Assembly: GCA_015847255.1 (NCBI GenBank)
Contig: JADLZK010013206.1
Coordinates: 124,001 to 188,000 of the forward strand
Source of the DNA: Hyparrhenia diplandra
Lineage: Eukaryota; Streptophyta; Magnoliopsida; Poales; Poaceae
DNA: 64,000 bases
Direction: 5' to 3'
Shown: piece by piece, positions 36,501 to 48,000 of the stretch
Numbering within the stretch: the first letter of the stretch is position 1
Layout of the letters: the number at the start of each line of letters is the position of its first letter
Translations under genes and position numbers: made by a program
Notes under the pieces: model-generated
Seen by the model: the letters and a program-made list of their open reading frames with translations, nothing else
What the model was told of the DNA's origin: nothing
The model's database searches: none

Positions 36501-39036
36501 GTCGTGAACGGCGAGACCTTGTCGCCGGCGGCGGCGGATCCCGATTTGGGGCAAACCGAACCGGGCAAGGGAAAGGGAGGAGAGGGGGAAGCGGAGACGA
36601 GCACCGCGTGTTCCGCACAAGGCGAGCTCGTCGTGTGAGGTGCGAGGTCGATTGAGGGCTGGAGGGGCCTATTTATAGGCCGGTGTCGCCGGACCTCCCC
36701 GGCGAGATATTTCCCGGAGCTCCGATCTTTTCCGACCACGGGCGTGGGCGCGGGACTCCTACGGCTTCCGCCGTCGCCGTGCTTGACGACGACGTGTACC
36801 ACGCCCCCCCCGGGCTCGGCCCTCTTGTCCGGTTGCGTCATGGCGGCCGCGTTGCCGGCCACCACGGCAGCACGGCCTTGTGCGGGCCGCCTGTGCCTTT
36901 GACTCGCGCCGCCGTGGCGTGGGCGTTATGGAGCTTCATGCCGGCGTGGCCACCCCCCGCACACCTCCGGTGGCGCCGCCGCCGCGGCGGTCCCATCACC
37001 GGCGTCGACGGCTGGCCATGGCTCGCCCGTGCTCCTCCTGTGCGGGTTGACGCCCTACGATCGTGCGGCGGGAATCGGCGATGTGACGGCCACGGCGCCC
37101 CCTGTGTTCGTCGTCCGTTTCCTCGACACGGTGAGGTAGGACGGCAAGCGGGCGCCGTGGCGTGGTCACCGTCTCCGTGAGGAGGAAGACGGAGCCGACG
37201 CCCGGGCCCCACGTCTTTGCGGAGTGGGAGGAGGGGACGGGGCCGAGGTGTCCGTGGGCTTTGGGCCGGCCCGCTCGCGTGAGTGAGAGGGAGTAGAAGA
37301 GGAGAGGGTCTTGGCCGGGCCGAAAGGGAGGGAAAGGGAAGTGAGCCCGAGAGCTCTTTTTCGAATTTTATTCCCTTTCTCTTTTCCTATTTATCCTTTC
37401 TCTTTTATTCTTTTTTCTCTCTCTATTCCTCATATGTGTGTAAATATGTATATATATTTATTGTATTGATTTGCATAAGCTCTTGGACTCATATTCTCCT
37501 AACTTACATTAATGAGAATACTTGTGCAAGGAAACTTATACCAATATATGTAGAGATATATATACATGTGTGTGTTGACATTTCATGTGTAATATACATT
37601 TTATAAATATTTATACAAGCACACATGTATTCCCATGACTTTTGTCGTCGAGAATAATTATTTATTGTGCTTATAAAAATATTCATGTATATATTTTTGG
37701 TACACATGTGTCTCGGTATTTAATCCCAGAGAAATTCGTAACTCATTCTCATGCGGTGTCTTCCATAAATAAAATCTAGAACTTACCTTGCATCCTTTGG
37801 TCACCATAAAGTTCGACAAGCAAACAAACAAAGGAACCTATTTTTTTCTATATGGTGGGATTTAAATGCAGGTTTTTCGAAAATAGGGTTTCGGTTTAGC
37901 GGAAAATAAATCAAGTTTTAGTTGTAATTAGAAAAAGTTCAAATTTTTAGTGAATTTTAAAATGATGCAAAAAAACACGGGTGTTACAAGGGGTCCGATC
38001 CTTTGTCAGGGGGTTGTCGGGTTTGTGTAGAGGACCCAACCGACCGGACTCACCGGTGAGTCCTGGGTCACAAGGCCCGGATCATCCTTTGCGGAAACCG
38101 TGGGTTTCCCCAACGGCCACATTTCGTGGTGAGGGGTATTTATACCCCCTTGGCTGCCTCTTGCTCCCTCTCTTGGTCATTTGAATCATTCCTAACAAGC
38201 TAGAGCAAGCAAGCAAGCCTCCCTCCTCTCTCATTCTTGATTTGAGCTTCATTCTTGAGAGAAGAGTTGATCCAAGTGTATTGCATCGAGTTCTTGCATC
38301 TAGAGGCACTTGGGGATCGTTGTGAGCCGGTGAGTTTCTTGTTTCTCTTGGAGACACCGCTCCTAGCCGGCTTGGTGATTTGGTGGAGTTGTTGGCAAGA
38401 AGAGGAGATTGTTTCTTGGCCACCTGGGGCGAAATTGTGAGAGGATCACGCACTCCTCGTCGGGAAGACAAAGTGCAAGGAATACATTGCTCGTGTCTTG
38501 GGTACCTCACTTGTGAGTGGTGTGTTGAGGCTAGCAAGGGCACCACCTAGCTCAAACATCATCCTTGTGTTATCGGCACAACCGGAGAGTAACTTGTCGG
38601 TGTACAAGCGAACTCCGGGTGAACAAATCAACTTGTTCATTGTCTTGGTGTTTGGATCATCACCTTCGTGTGATTGATAGTCTCTCTTCTTCCCGGTGAT
38701 TGGTTGACATCCTCTACACGTCGGTATAACAAGCTTCTCACTCTAGCATTACTTTTCTAGTTTACTTTGAGTAGAGAGCTAGCACTTGCTTGTGTAGGTT
38801 GTTCTTGCTAGCATAAGGATCATATTAGGATTGCTCACTAGATAGAGTAGTGACATAGACTTTGTGTGACTTAGAGATCATAAAAATATTTAGTCTTGTC
38901 ACTAGAAGGCTTGCAAGACCATTAGAGCTAGTGCAAACCGCTTTACGCCGTGTTTTATACTAATCGGGTTTGTTGAGTTAGGTTTGTAGAAAAATTTATA
39001 GGCTATTCACCCCCTCTAGCCATCTAGGACCTTACA
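33527..39036. mobile_element. Solo LTR, probably Copia (SIRE/Maximus-like), nested
   Basis: Begins TGAAGATCTC and ends GGACCTTACA, with a perfect 5-bp target duplication TCCGC (33522-33526, 39037-39041). Minus its own insert it is about 1.68 kb. The GTTTGGTTTTGGCTAATTAG start and the CTATTCACCCCCTCTAG stretch just before the right end are features I associate with grass SIRE/Maximus Copia LTRs. The family call is inference; the boundaries are seen directly. Confidence 0.85.
34165..37988 (+). mobile_element. Large solo LTR, probably Tekay-type chromovirus, innermost of the nest
   Basis: Begins TGTCACGCCCC and ends GGGTGTTACA, with a perfect 5-bp target duplication AGGGG (34160-34164, 37989-37993). 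The length of 3.8 kb and the TGTCACGCCC start fit the large LTRs of the Tekay lineage of Ty3/gypsy. A GC-rich transcribed-looking part at 36060-37350 has several overlapping ORFs on both strands that I do not accept as genes. Being innermost, it is the youngest layer. Confidence 0.88.
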
Positions 39037-39199
39037 TCCGCCGCACGACTAACCATCCTAAACCCTTTTCGTCCTAACAAAGAATCCACCGCATGATACA
39101 CCGCAACAAGCTAATCCACCGCATGATACGGCCCGCCGAGACTAGACTCTAACAATAGGTAAACTTACACATGCAAGCTACAAGTAGATGCATCAGCGT

Positions 39200-39219
39200 A
39201 TTCGGCAAGCTTGCCGAAT
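39200..39219. repeat. Perfect 20-bp palindrome in the outer solo LTR
   Basis: ATTCGGCAAGCTTGCCGAAT equals its own reverse complement and is also present in the sister LTR at 55245-55264. Confidence 0.95.
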
Positions 39220-40252
39220 CGTGGTCCATGAAGAAGGAACTCACACGCAAAACCTTAGCCAACGCCGCATGACTTATGACTAAACGTGTACGAACCCACA
39301 ACATGTAACAACTTAGATTGATCTAAGCTCGGCTACGATAAGCAAATAGATCTAACGACACGATAAGATGAATATCAAAAGCATTAATGACAACTAGATC
39401 TAACAAAAGATAAAGTCGAGCCATATCAATCTAAATTGGGCAAAAAGTGTGTGCAAAGTGTGTGCAATCATAATAAAACAAATAAGTAAGAGCATGCACC
39501 ACGTGGTAACTTAATGAATTCACTAGATTTGCCAAATCTAATGAAGCCGATAACTAGATCCAAGCTAGACCTTAGCCTGCCGCACGACTCATGATCTAAC
39601 AAAGAACCCTTTTGCTCCATAACCTAAATCCGCCGCATGATACTAAGCATGGTAACAAGACTACTTGCAACATAATCTAAATCCGCCGCACGATACTAGA
39701 CATGGTACAAGGTTGCCGGTACTTACGGAGGTCGACGGGTCGATGTATCCTCTCGCAGTAGATCGACGACACGACTGGACTCGAAAAGGGTGGCGCAGAG
39801 CTGGTTTGTTGTTGTATTGATTGGGTTGTCCTTGTTACAGTTGCCACGGGTCTTATATTTATACCCCTGGGCTTGACACGAGTCCTAACCGACTACGATT
39901 ACAATAACGGGAAAAATCTAGCTAAGATACATTGTCCTCCAAGTCTTCTCGGAGTCTTGAAGTCATACGTGACATGGGTCTTTTTTTCTTCGAATAATTC
40001 ACCTTAACGCCCTCAGGCTTTCTGAATCACTGCGTGTTCGAATCTTTCTCGGTCTCAAGTCTTCTAACCGAATAGCAGCTTCCCGAATGCTTCAGTGCTG
40101 CTGATAACGAGCTGCTAGCCGAATGGTCTTTTGCCGAATAGTCTTTTGTCATCTATTAGCATCTTGCACTGGCCTTTATCAGCTCCTTTACTATTTCCCA
40201 GCACATTCAGTCCAATACCTGAACCTCACCAATTTTCGGTGTTAACAATATT

Positions 40253-42630
40253 TATGGCCTCCTTTTGGCTTCCGTAAATGGTGATGACTCCGTGAAGTGC
40301 CGGAATTTTCATGCATAAGTAGCCCATGTGAATTGCGGCATTGAACTTGTTGGTGAAACCTCTGCCAAATATTGCATTGTATGGGGAGTAGACATCGACA
40401 ATGCCGAAGGTTATGTATTCTGTTCTCTCGTTCTCCAAGTGTCCGAAAGAGATCGGGAGGGAGATTTTTCCCAGGGCCTGTACTTGTCTTCCTCCGAAAC
40501 CTATGATAGGTGAGTCCGAAGGTCTTGACTGATTTCTCGTTGAACTTCATTCCGTCGAAGGCATTGGCGAAGATGTTATCGCCGAGCTTCATTTGTCGTC
40601 AAGACTCTGCTCATTCCCCAGGTTGCTATATTTGCCTTGATTACCATCGCATCCACATGGGGATAGCTTTCCAGTTTAAGGTCTTCTTTTGAGAAGGTGA
40701 TTGGAGTTTTTTACCACTCGCCAAATCTGACCGCGGGTTGAACCGCTATGTTATTGACCAAGTGGAGATGATCTCTTTTTTGCCTTTTGGTTTCATGCTC
40801 CAAGGAGGATCCTCCGGCTATAGGCATGATCATTCCTATGGTCGGCAGTGGTGTGTGGGGGTTATATTGGTTCTCTGGATTTGGTTCATTTTTCATGGGT
40901 GCACTGGGTGGTGGACCTAGCGAAGGTGGCAGGTGTGTGTTAGGATTTTGACCGTTAAGCTGCCTGTTTGAATGTTGAGGCTGGCATGTTTCAACATAGG
41001 TTAGGTGTTGTCTGGAGTTTGGATAAGACATGCTAGACTCAGAGGAGTAGTTTGGCGTTGGTGTCGGTGGTGGAGGCGAAGGTCGCCATGCGGGCAGAAA
41101 GTTGGGGTAGTACGCGTTTCCGATTGTGGATGGATGTATTTGATTGGAGGTAAGGGATGGGTATATGGGGCAGTATTGCTGGCTTGGTTTAGCGGAGCTT
41201 CTGTGCGTGGGTAAGTGTAGGCACTCTTAACTTCCCATGTTGGTTGTTGAGGGTTTGGCGGAGGTTGACTGCTCACGCCTTTCAAAGCTTTGTCCCCTTT
41301 CTTGTTGTATGGCGAGGGGTAATCTCTTGTGAAGTGTCCTTTTTCTTCACCGCACGACACAGAATTGCTTTCTCAGCTTTCTATTCCAGTTCTTTCCAGG
41401 CCCTTTTCCTTGGTATGGTTTCTGAGGATTGGGAGGTCTTGCTCCCTGCGAATTTTGTTGCTGATTGGCCTCCGCTACCTGATCAAGCGCTAAGACCTGC
41501 CGCCCCTGACTCTGTTTTGTTGCCCTTAGATTGCTGCCTATCTTGGTTTTGCTCTTCCAGTCTTTTTCGGAAATCATCATCCGATCGGATCCATATTTCA
41601 AATTGTTCATAGAGCTCTTGCATGGTTTTGGGCTTGTTTCTTGCCAATTCCCCAGCAAATGGCCCTAAGCGGAGACCTCTGATTGCCGCATCAAATTGCT
41701 ACTTGGTCCGGCACATCTGGGGCTTTTGCTTTGAGTTGTAGGAATCTCTGGAAGTAATCTTTCAAAGGTTCATTTTAGCCTTGCTTGCACTGGAACAAGT
41801 CCATGGATATGAGGGATTAGACGACAAGTCCTTTGAAGTTTTCCAGTATTTTGTCGCGGAGGTTTTCCCATGAGTATATGGTGCTCGGTTTGAGCATGGA
41901 GTACCACGCCAAGGCGTCGCCTTCGGCGGCTATGATGAATGCTTTCGCTAGAACTGCCTCGTTGCCCCCTGCAGATGCCCTGCTTCATAGCTCATTATGA
42001 ATTGATGAGGATCGGTTCTGCCATTGAACCTTGGGAGCTGGGTGGGTTTGTATCTTACTGGCCATGGTGTCCTCTGTATCCCCTCTAACAAGGGCGATTT
42101 TGGGTCAAAAGACCTCCGCTCATCAAGGACGTTGTGGACAGTTAGAGGGGTGGGTGCGATTTCTAGAGTTGTAGTCATCGCTGCCTGACTGAATACAGGA
42201 ATGGACGCGATGACTGGCGGTATTTGGGTTCGCGGTACCTGGCCAATTACCTGCATGCTCTGTATCTCTGCTTGCAACAGCGCAATTTCTTTGCCGACCT
42301 CCGTACGCCCCTGGTGACACTTGCTGGACTCTGATGGTCTCGGCATATGCGGCTGCAGCTTGGTCTCTCTCGCGCTGCAACCTTCAGAGAGTGGCCTCGA
42401 GCCGCCGCAGCTCCCGTGGTATGAAAGTGACGCTCCGCCTTGAGGCGCATCTTGCTGAGTCGCTGTCTCGCCTTCCTCGTGAGTGGGGGTGGATCTTCGC
42501 GCTCTTCTTCCAGCGGTGGGTCATTCCCTGCCGTTGCGTATGTGCTTCTGGTGTTACGCTTCGGACGGGTATTTTTCACCGGTGCCCTAGGGGTGGACTT
42601 AGTTGTGGTTTTTCTTTTTTGTGGAGCCAT
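40253..42630 (-). pseudogene. Decayed Ty3/gypsy gag and protease
   Basis: Minus-strand gag starts at 42630 (MAPQKRKTTTKSTPR), 35 bases inside the 5' LTR. The gag core appears as WPVRYKPTQLPRFNGRTDPH followed by FIMSYEA near 42070-41985, and the nucleic-acid-binding end as CGEEKGHFTRD near 41355-41320. The last zinc-knuckle cysteine is replaced by Tyr. The protease region gives FGRGFTNKFNAAIHMGY near 40370-40320. Many frameshifts split it into at least six pieces. Reverse transcriptase, RNase H and integrase are missing, apart from the linker beyond the solo LTR. Confidence 0.85.
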
Positions 42631-42644
42631 GAGTTTTTCTTTCA

Positions 42645-42663
42645 GGCCCCACGGTGGGTGCCA
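42645..42663 (-). other. Primer-binding site of the minus-strand gypsy element
   Basis: Just inside the LTR the minus strand reads TTGGCACCCACCGTGGGGC. This is the TGGCGCCCACCGTGGGGC-like leader seen next to LTRs of many plant Tat-type elements, with one change (A for G). Confidence 0.6.
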
Positions 42664-42664
42664 A

Positions 42665-43315
42665 TGTTGAAACTCGTGTCTCCAAAGGGGTGTGAGACCT
42701 CTGCCTGGGCGTTGCCCGTTGGGAGGAGGATGTGATTTGGGAACCGAGTGTGAAACACACGATATTAAATGGCAATAAGTTTCATTCACCAACCAACAAT
42801 ATGGAGGGTTGTGCCCCCTATTTATAGTTTACATCATACAGGAATACAAGATTACAATTCTATCCTTCTATATCCTGGCATATTCCAACTTTGGCCATCT
42901 TGATACAGGGGTCTCCGTGTCTTTTCTCTCTTCGAACCGCCTCAGCTAAATGGGCCAATGCTCGGCCCATTTAGGGCCTGGTTCTCCAGCTTTGGTCCAG
43001 CGGGCACCACCTTCGCTAGGTCAATCTTCGCCCCACGTCTTTGTGCTCCGGCTCCAGATGCTAGACCAAACATCTCCGCCGGGTCGGGCTTGACCCCGAT
43101 GCACAGGCAGAGATTTTCGCCTTCGCCTCTCGCCACACGGGAGGTGATACCTCCGCCAGATCCCAGCTTCCTTATCTTATGCGGCGCCGAGTCTGCGAAA
43201 CAAAAACACGTTCGAATGAAGTTGTTTTTGATTAGTGGAGAATCGGAACTTCTGTTCGTTCATTCCACTTGACACCTCCGCCTGGTGCCTGGTGCCTGGG
43301 GACCATGCCCCAACA
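42665..43315 (-). mobile_element. 5' LTR of the minus-strand gypsy element
   Basis: 651 bp, TGTTG...CAACA ends (minus strand starts TGTTGGGGCATGGTCC). A minus-strand TATA motif (AACTATAAATAGGGGGC, near 42815-42831) lies upstream of the primer site. No second LTR is visible in the window, so the element is truncated. Confidence 0.8.
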
Positions 43316-43329
43316 GTCTGGGATCTCCA

Positions 43330-44160
43330 TTCATAAAAGGGGCAATGGAAAATCCATCGAACCCCAACAAGCTATAGCAAAGGGGCAATGGAAAAGCAAG
43401 TGCATTACTGTTTGCTCAACTAATTGCTGGCAGAGAACACACTGATACTGTTCTATGAACATGCCTCTTCTTCTAAGCATGTTGCGAGTGCTTAAACGAT
43501 CCTCAGGACTAACCAGAAGAATATTTTGTGCTTTCCTTAACAGGCTGTCTTCCAAAGCTTCTTAAAGATTGGGTGTGCTTGAGAGTGTCCTGACAAGTTT
43601 CTGTATGCTTTTGATGAAGAGAAATTATGTCAGCCCCATATATATGTCCATACATCTCTTGCGTCAGTCAGATCAAGCTCAAGAAATTCTGCTTGAAGAT
43701 CTAGGTGTGCTTCAACAGACAGAGGAAGGCTGAAAAGATCCGGAGGATCAATGGTTCCAACAGTATGATCTAAACTTATGTGCTTATTTTCTGCAAAAGA
43801 GTACAGCTCTGGGGAGTGCCATTTTCTCACCTTGTCATTCCAGAGATCATCACATAACAAACATATCTGCCCATTAAACACAATCACACTTTCCATGCCT
43901 TTGAATTTGTCTAGAAGCTTAAAAATATCCCTCCACCAAAATGAGCCTTTTTTAGAGTTTGCACTTGGCAATTTTCCAATTCTATAGTGCTTGTCCTAGA
44001 TTAGCTCTACCCAAGGTAAGCTACTTTTTGTTGAAAAAATTGTGCAGATGCTTAAGCAAAAGAGCTTCATTATGAGTTTGAATATTGAGAGCTCCTAAGC
44101 CCCCTTCTTCTTTTGAAATGCAAACCATTGGCCATGCTGCCTTTGGCCATGTCTACTTTT
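43330..44160 (-). pseudogene. L1-type LINE ORF2 C-terminal fragment
   Basis: Minus-strand pieces in order: LPWVELI near 44000, KKGSFWWRDIFKLLDKFKG (about 43955-43895), LLCDDLWND, then the RT zinc-binding domain with RLSTRNMLRRRGM and CVLCQQLVEQ...HLLFHCPFA (about 43500-43370). This order is typical of plant L1 reverse transcriptase C-termini. The gypsy LTR abuts its end at 43315, so the gypsy element probably inserted into the LINE. Confidence 0.8.
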
Positions 44161-44352
44161 GTACACACATATATTGGTATTGTGTAGGCCTATGCTGAAA
44201 ACAAAGGAGGTGCACTCATATGTTCTATAAATCTCATGTCATGACCATGGGTGCGACCTCGGACGCATATAAGATCATCACAATTCACAACTGAATATGA
44301 AAGCAGTGGATAGCAATGCATAATAGACATTTTCAGCTTGAGGAGAGCTTAA

Positions 44353-44585
44353 GGTCCAGTTTGGTTTCCATAAGTCAGGTGACTAAAAATCAGTGACTTA
44401 TAAGTCATGTTTGTTTTGTTGCAAGTGACTTATAAGGGGGTGAAAAAGAAGAGGTGAAAAAGAAGAGAAAATAGTTGCAAGTGACTTATAAGTCCGTGAT
44501 TTAGTAAGTCTCTACTTTTTGACAAAATAAGTCATTTATTTCACTTTTTGACTTACTAAGTCTCATGAGGAAACCACACAGCCCC
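44353..44585. mobile_element. Tourist-like MITE (PIF/Harbinger)
   Basis: Flanked by TAA (44350-44352, 44586-44588). Terminal inverted repeats GGTCCAGTTTGGTTTCC and GGGGCTGTGTGGTTTCC agree at most positions. The 233-bp body is full of GTGACTTATAAGTC/GACTTACTAAGTC words. A 3-bp TWA target site fits PIF/Harbinger MITEs. Confidence 0.8.
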
Positions 44586-44588
44586 TAA

Positions 44589-45020
44589 ATATCTAGTTGC
44601 AAATCACGTAAAAGCTCAACCACCACTTGAACGTCTACTAATCAAACTATTCTATTAATATAAAGACGGGCAAGCCTTTCGTGTGATCAAGAAAATAAAA
44701 GGCAATATTCTCCAAATCATTTGGATTTATTATAGACCGATTGACACAACAACGGCAGCATTCGTTGATGCAACATAGACAAGATATATTTTTTTAACAA
44801 CGCTACATTTTATATTTATGAACAAATACCAGGGTCAGGCCTGGTATTTTTATTTATTGCCTAAATCCTTACATGAGCTTCAAGATATGAAGGCAAACTG
44901 AGACACTTATTTCGCTGCTGCTGCGACAGTAAAAATGATGACATATGAACCTGATACATCACTACAACATGGGCACACCCTGCTGTCCAATCATCTGATT
45001 ATTCTATGTTTCCAACGACC
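44589..45020. other. 3' flank of MLO copy 2
   Basis: AT-rich sequence containing the gene's probable 3' untranslated region on the minus strand. Nothing else recognised. Confidence 0.4.
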
Positions 45021-48000
45021 TCAGCATCCTCCCTCAGCCTTCGCCATTTCAATCTTGATAAAAGGTTCTTCCGAATTGGTACTGTTCTTCGGCGATTCCT
45101 TCTTGCTAGCAGCGCCAAATCCCTTCAACCCCCTCCCCGACGCCCTCTTACTCGTCTTCGCCCACACCAGGACGCCCTTCTGCACATGATCGTTGAAGAT
45201 CTCCTTCTTGTAGCAGCTCCCCATCTTTTGTGCAAAAAAGGGAGAAAACGTTTAGTCATCGGAATAGGAGTTTTGGGGATAACAGTCTGTATAAACAATC
45301 AATCCAGATCTGAAGTCTGAATGCTGGCGCACCTGAGTTACAATTGCATACAGAGGCAGGGTGACGTAGCTACAGATAAGTTGGATAAGAACCCTGCAAG
45401 TACAAGGCGTGGATGCAAAGTGTTCAAGAGAACATACTGAGACTTGCATTTTCCCTATGGTATGAATGGGCAATAAGCTGGAGGATTCTGAGATGATTAA
45501 AATACCCCATGACAAGCCTCGGCACGATAAAACCAACAGATTCCATGATGCATGCGTCGAATCCGTAAGTTGTCTAGAAACATTAAGGAGGGTCAAGAAT
45601 GTTGTTTGTCTAGAAATTAAACATCTCTGTGTAGCTTTACAGATGGTACATAAAAATACTTACCAGTATCCAGAAGAAAAACGCAATCTCAAATGAGTTC
45701 TGAAAGAGGATGAAGTGGATCAGGTAAAGGATAATCCTAGGCTTGCCGAACCAGAAGTGGCTATCTGATGGTTTTACGATCACATCTTGATCGCCGTCGA
45801 TAGCTGTGTGCTTCTTAGCAACATCATGGACTAACTCAGCTATGATGTGCTCCAGCTTAGTGCCAACAGCTAACAGAAGCTGAAACAAGTAAAGAGCTGT
45901 CCAGTGAGCACGTAATACTAACTAGGCATGGTCCATTTTTAATCGTATTGTTTAGACCATGTGCAAGGACCAGCCTATAATTAAAGCAAATAATTCACTT
46001 CATCAAGACGTTGAGAAAATCAATATAAAAAACTTTTGGTTCCCCTGTAAAGGCCAATAAAAAATGGTGAACATCAGGCAACTATGACATAATTTCTCCA
46101 ATGCAGTTTATGGGTCCTTTTTAGCGATATTCATAATTTAGACATCAGAGAAAAAAAAAACTAGATTGCCACTTGAAACAACAAAGCATAAGAACTTTTT
46201 TTGGAACAAGCAGGAGACTTGCATATGTCATTGTGTTAAGAAAGAAGAAAAATACGAGATATATACGAAGCAGTAGTGTGCGGTGCAAAGAAAAATATAA
46301 GCACTTACAAACATGGGAAGGAAAGAAATCCAAAAGTATACGTGCCAACCTGCGCATTAATGGAAAGGAGTGGTAAATTTTTTAGAAGCTTAAATACATA
46401 CTGAAATATTACAACAATCCAAAAAAAAAAAAAAAAAAAAGACCTAGCTGCCTGTTGAACAGGACAAATTAACTCGGCCTGCACAAAGACAGGGCAGGAA
46501 AATAGAATGATAATTGTCTTTTGTGTTAACATAGAAGTTTTACCGTCAACATTCAGCAACAGAAATATCACCACGAAGATCCACAAGTACCAGCTAAAAA
46601 GGAATAGAAACATGGTTATGTTTATTCAGGAAAGAAGATCTGCATCAAACTTTAAAAAGAATATATAGACATGTGTACCATATGTTCTTTTGGATTACCT
46701 GATGCCTACTACTTTCCTAAAATCAGCCTCTAAAGCCCTTATCATGTATCCATAGAAATCAAATTTTGGGTTGGAAGGGCAGTGAGTCTGTAATGAAGGG
46801 AAAAACCCATGTTTACAGCCAGGAAAGAACACAAAATTAGCTTATCATTTGGGCAGATGCTTACCATGATAAAACCAAGACGCATTGTGGTGTAATCTGA
46901 TTTAGATACTGATCTATAAAACTGCTTAAGAAAAGAATGCTGGAAAAGAAAGGAAAGTGAAGGCTAATAAGTTCACCAATAGTGTCTTTTGTAAGAAGTT
47001 CACCAATAGTAGAAAGTAATTGCTACAAGATAAAAAAAAACATCTATGCAAAGGTGACTAATAAGTGAAGTTATGCGACATATATAAGAGAGAAGATAAA
47101 AGAAGACATGGAGTGCACTACTTACCAGCCAACTCGATATTACAGTACGTTTCTTGGTAAATTCGTCATGTACATTGGTTACCTTCTTAAGCCCTGAAAT
47201 TTCAGTCCATTTTATATTTTAACAAAAATATAAGTGACTCTTCTTTTGAGAGTAAAAATAAGTATATTATAAAGAACACCTTTTTAAATGAACCAGGCAG
47301 AAGACCTGTTGATTATATTAAAAAGAAGCCCAATCCAAACTGGATACAATAAAACAAAAGAAGCACAACAGAGCAACATGACTCCATTAACAACTAAAAA
47401 CAACAACTGCACCAAATGGTTGGATTGAGACATCAACACAGCCCAAACAACATATACTAGTGAGGCTATTTATATCTTCATGGGAGTACCAAGAGGGCAA
47501 GAGTTGCCGCTAATTATAATTAGGGAAACACCAACACTGTACTGTAGTAACTAGCACCGGAAATCAGTACCGCATATACTAAAATTTTGGTACCTCCCAT
47601 TTTATAGTTTTGGTACCCTTTCAAGGACATAAAAGACCACACAAACCAAGAAACTTCTTAAATCAATTTGCAGCGCACAAAAGGCTAAGACTAGTTCAAA
47701 ATGCAAGTGTGGCACCGCAATAAATATGAGTAATAAGCTAGACCCTGATACCATTTTCAGTAGCATCTTTCTGAATTTCATTCTCCCACTTTTTCCATCG
47801 GTGTATCTGAGCAATTAAATACAGTAAGAAACAGACAGAAAAAGTAGAAAGAGTTCTGCTACTAAATTGCAAGGCATACCAAAAGCTGCATACCTGTACA
47901 CTTCCTAAAATCATAGTTGTGCAGCTGAAAATAACATGTGTGATTGCCATAACAAATATGAAAATGTGCAGCTGATGTGTGGCTTCAAGGGACAGAAGTG

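Larger units (their letters stand above)
32799..40247 (-). mobile_element. Solo LTR of a gypsy-like element (outer LTR of the nest), split by another LTR
   Basis: Ends TGTTGACAC...GTGTTAACA with a perfect 5-bp target duplication ATATT (32794-32798, 40248-40252). Without the nested insert it is about 1.93 kb. It matches the uninterrupted solo LTR at 54295-56250 along its length (for example TAGCTAGCTTTACTC, CATGTTTGAACAAGTAAA and AAGATACATTGTCCTCCAAG). A TATA motif read on the minus strand (GGGTATAAATATAAGACCC, near 39850-39870) sets the orientation. No internal domain is present, so the element was lost by LTR-LTR recombination. Confidence 0.9.

Noticed and set aside
36096..37212. Long overlapping ORFs on both strands as genes
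   Set aside because: They lie in a GC-rich part of a solo LTR; ORFs of similar length on both strands, low-complexity residues and no recognisable domain point to composition.
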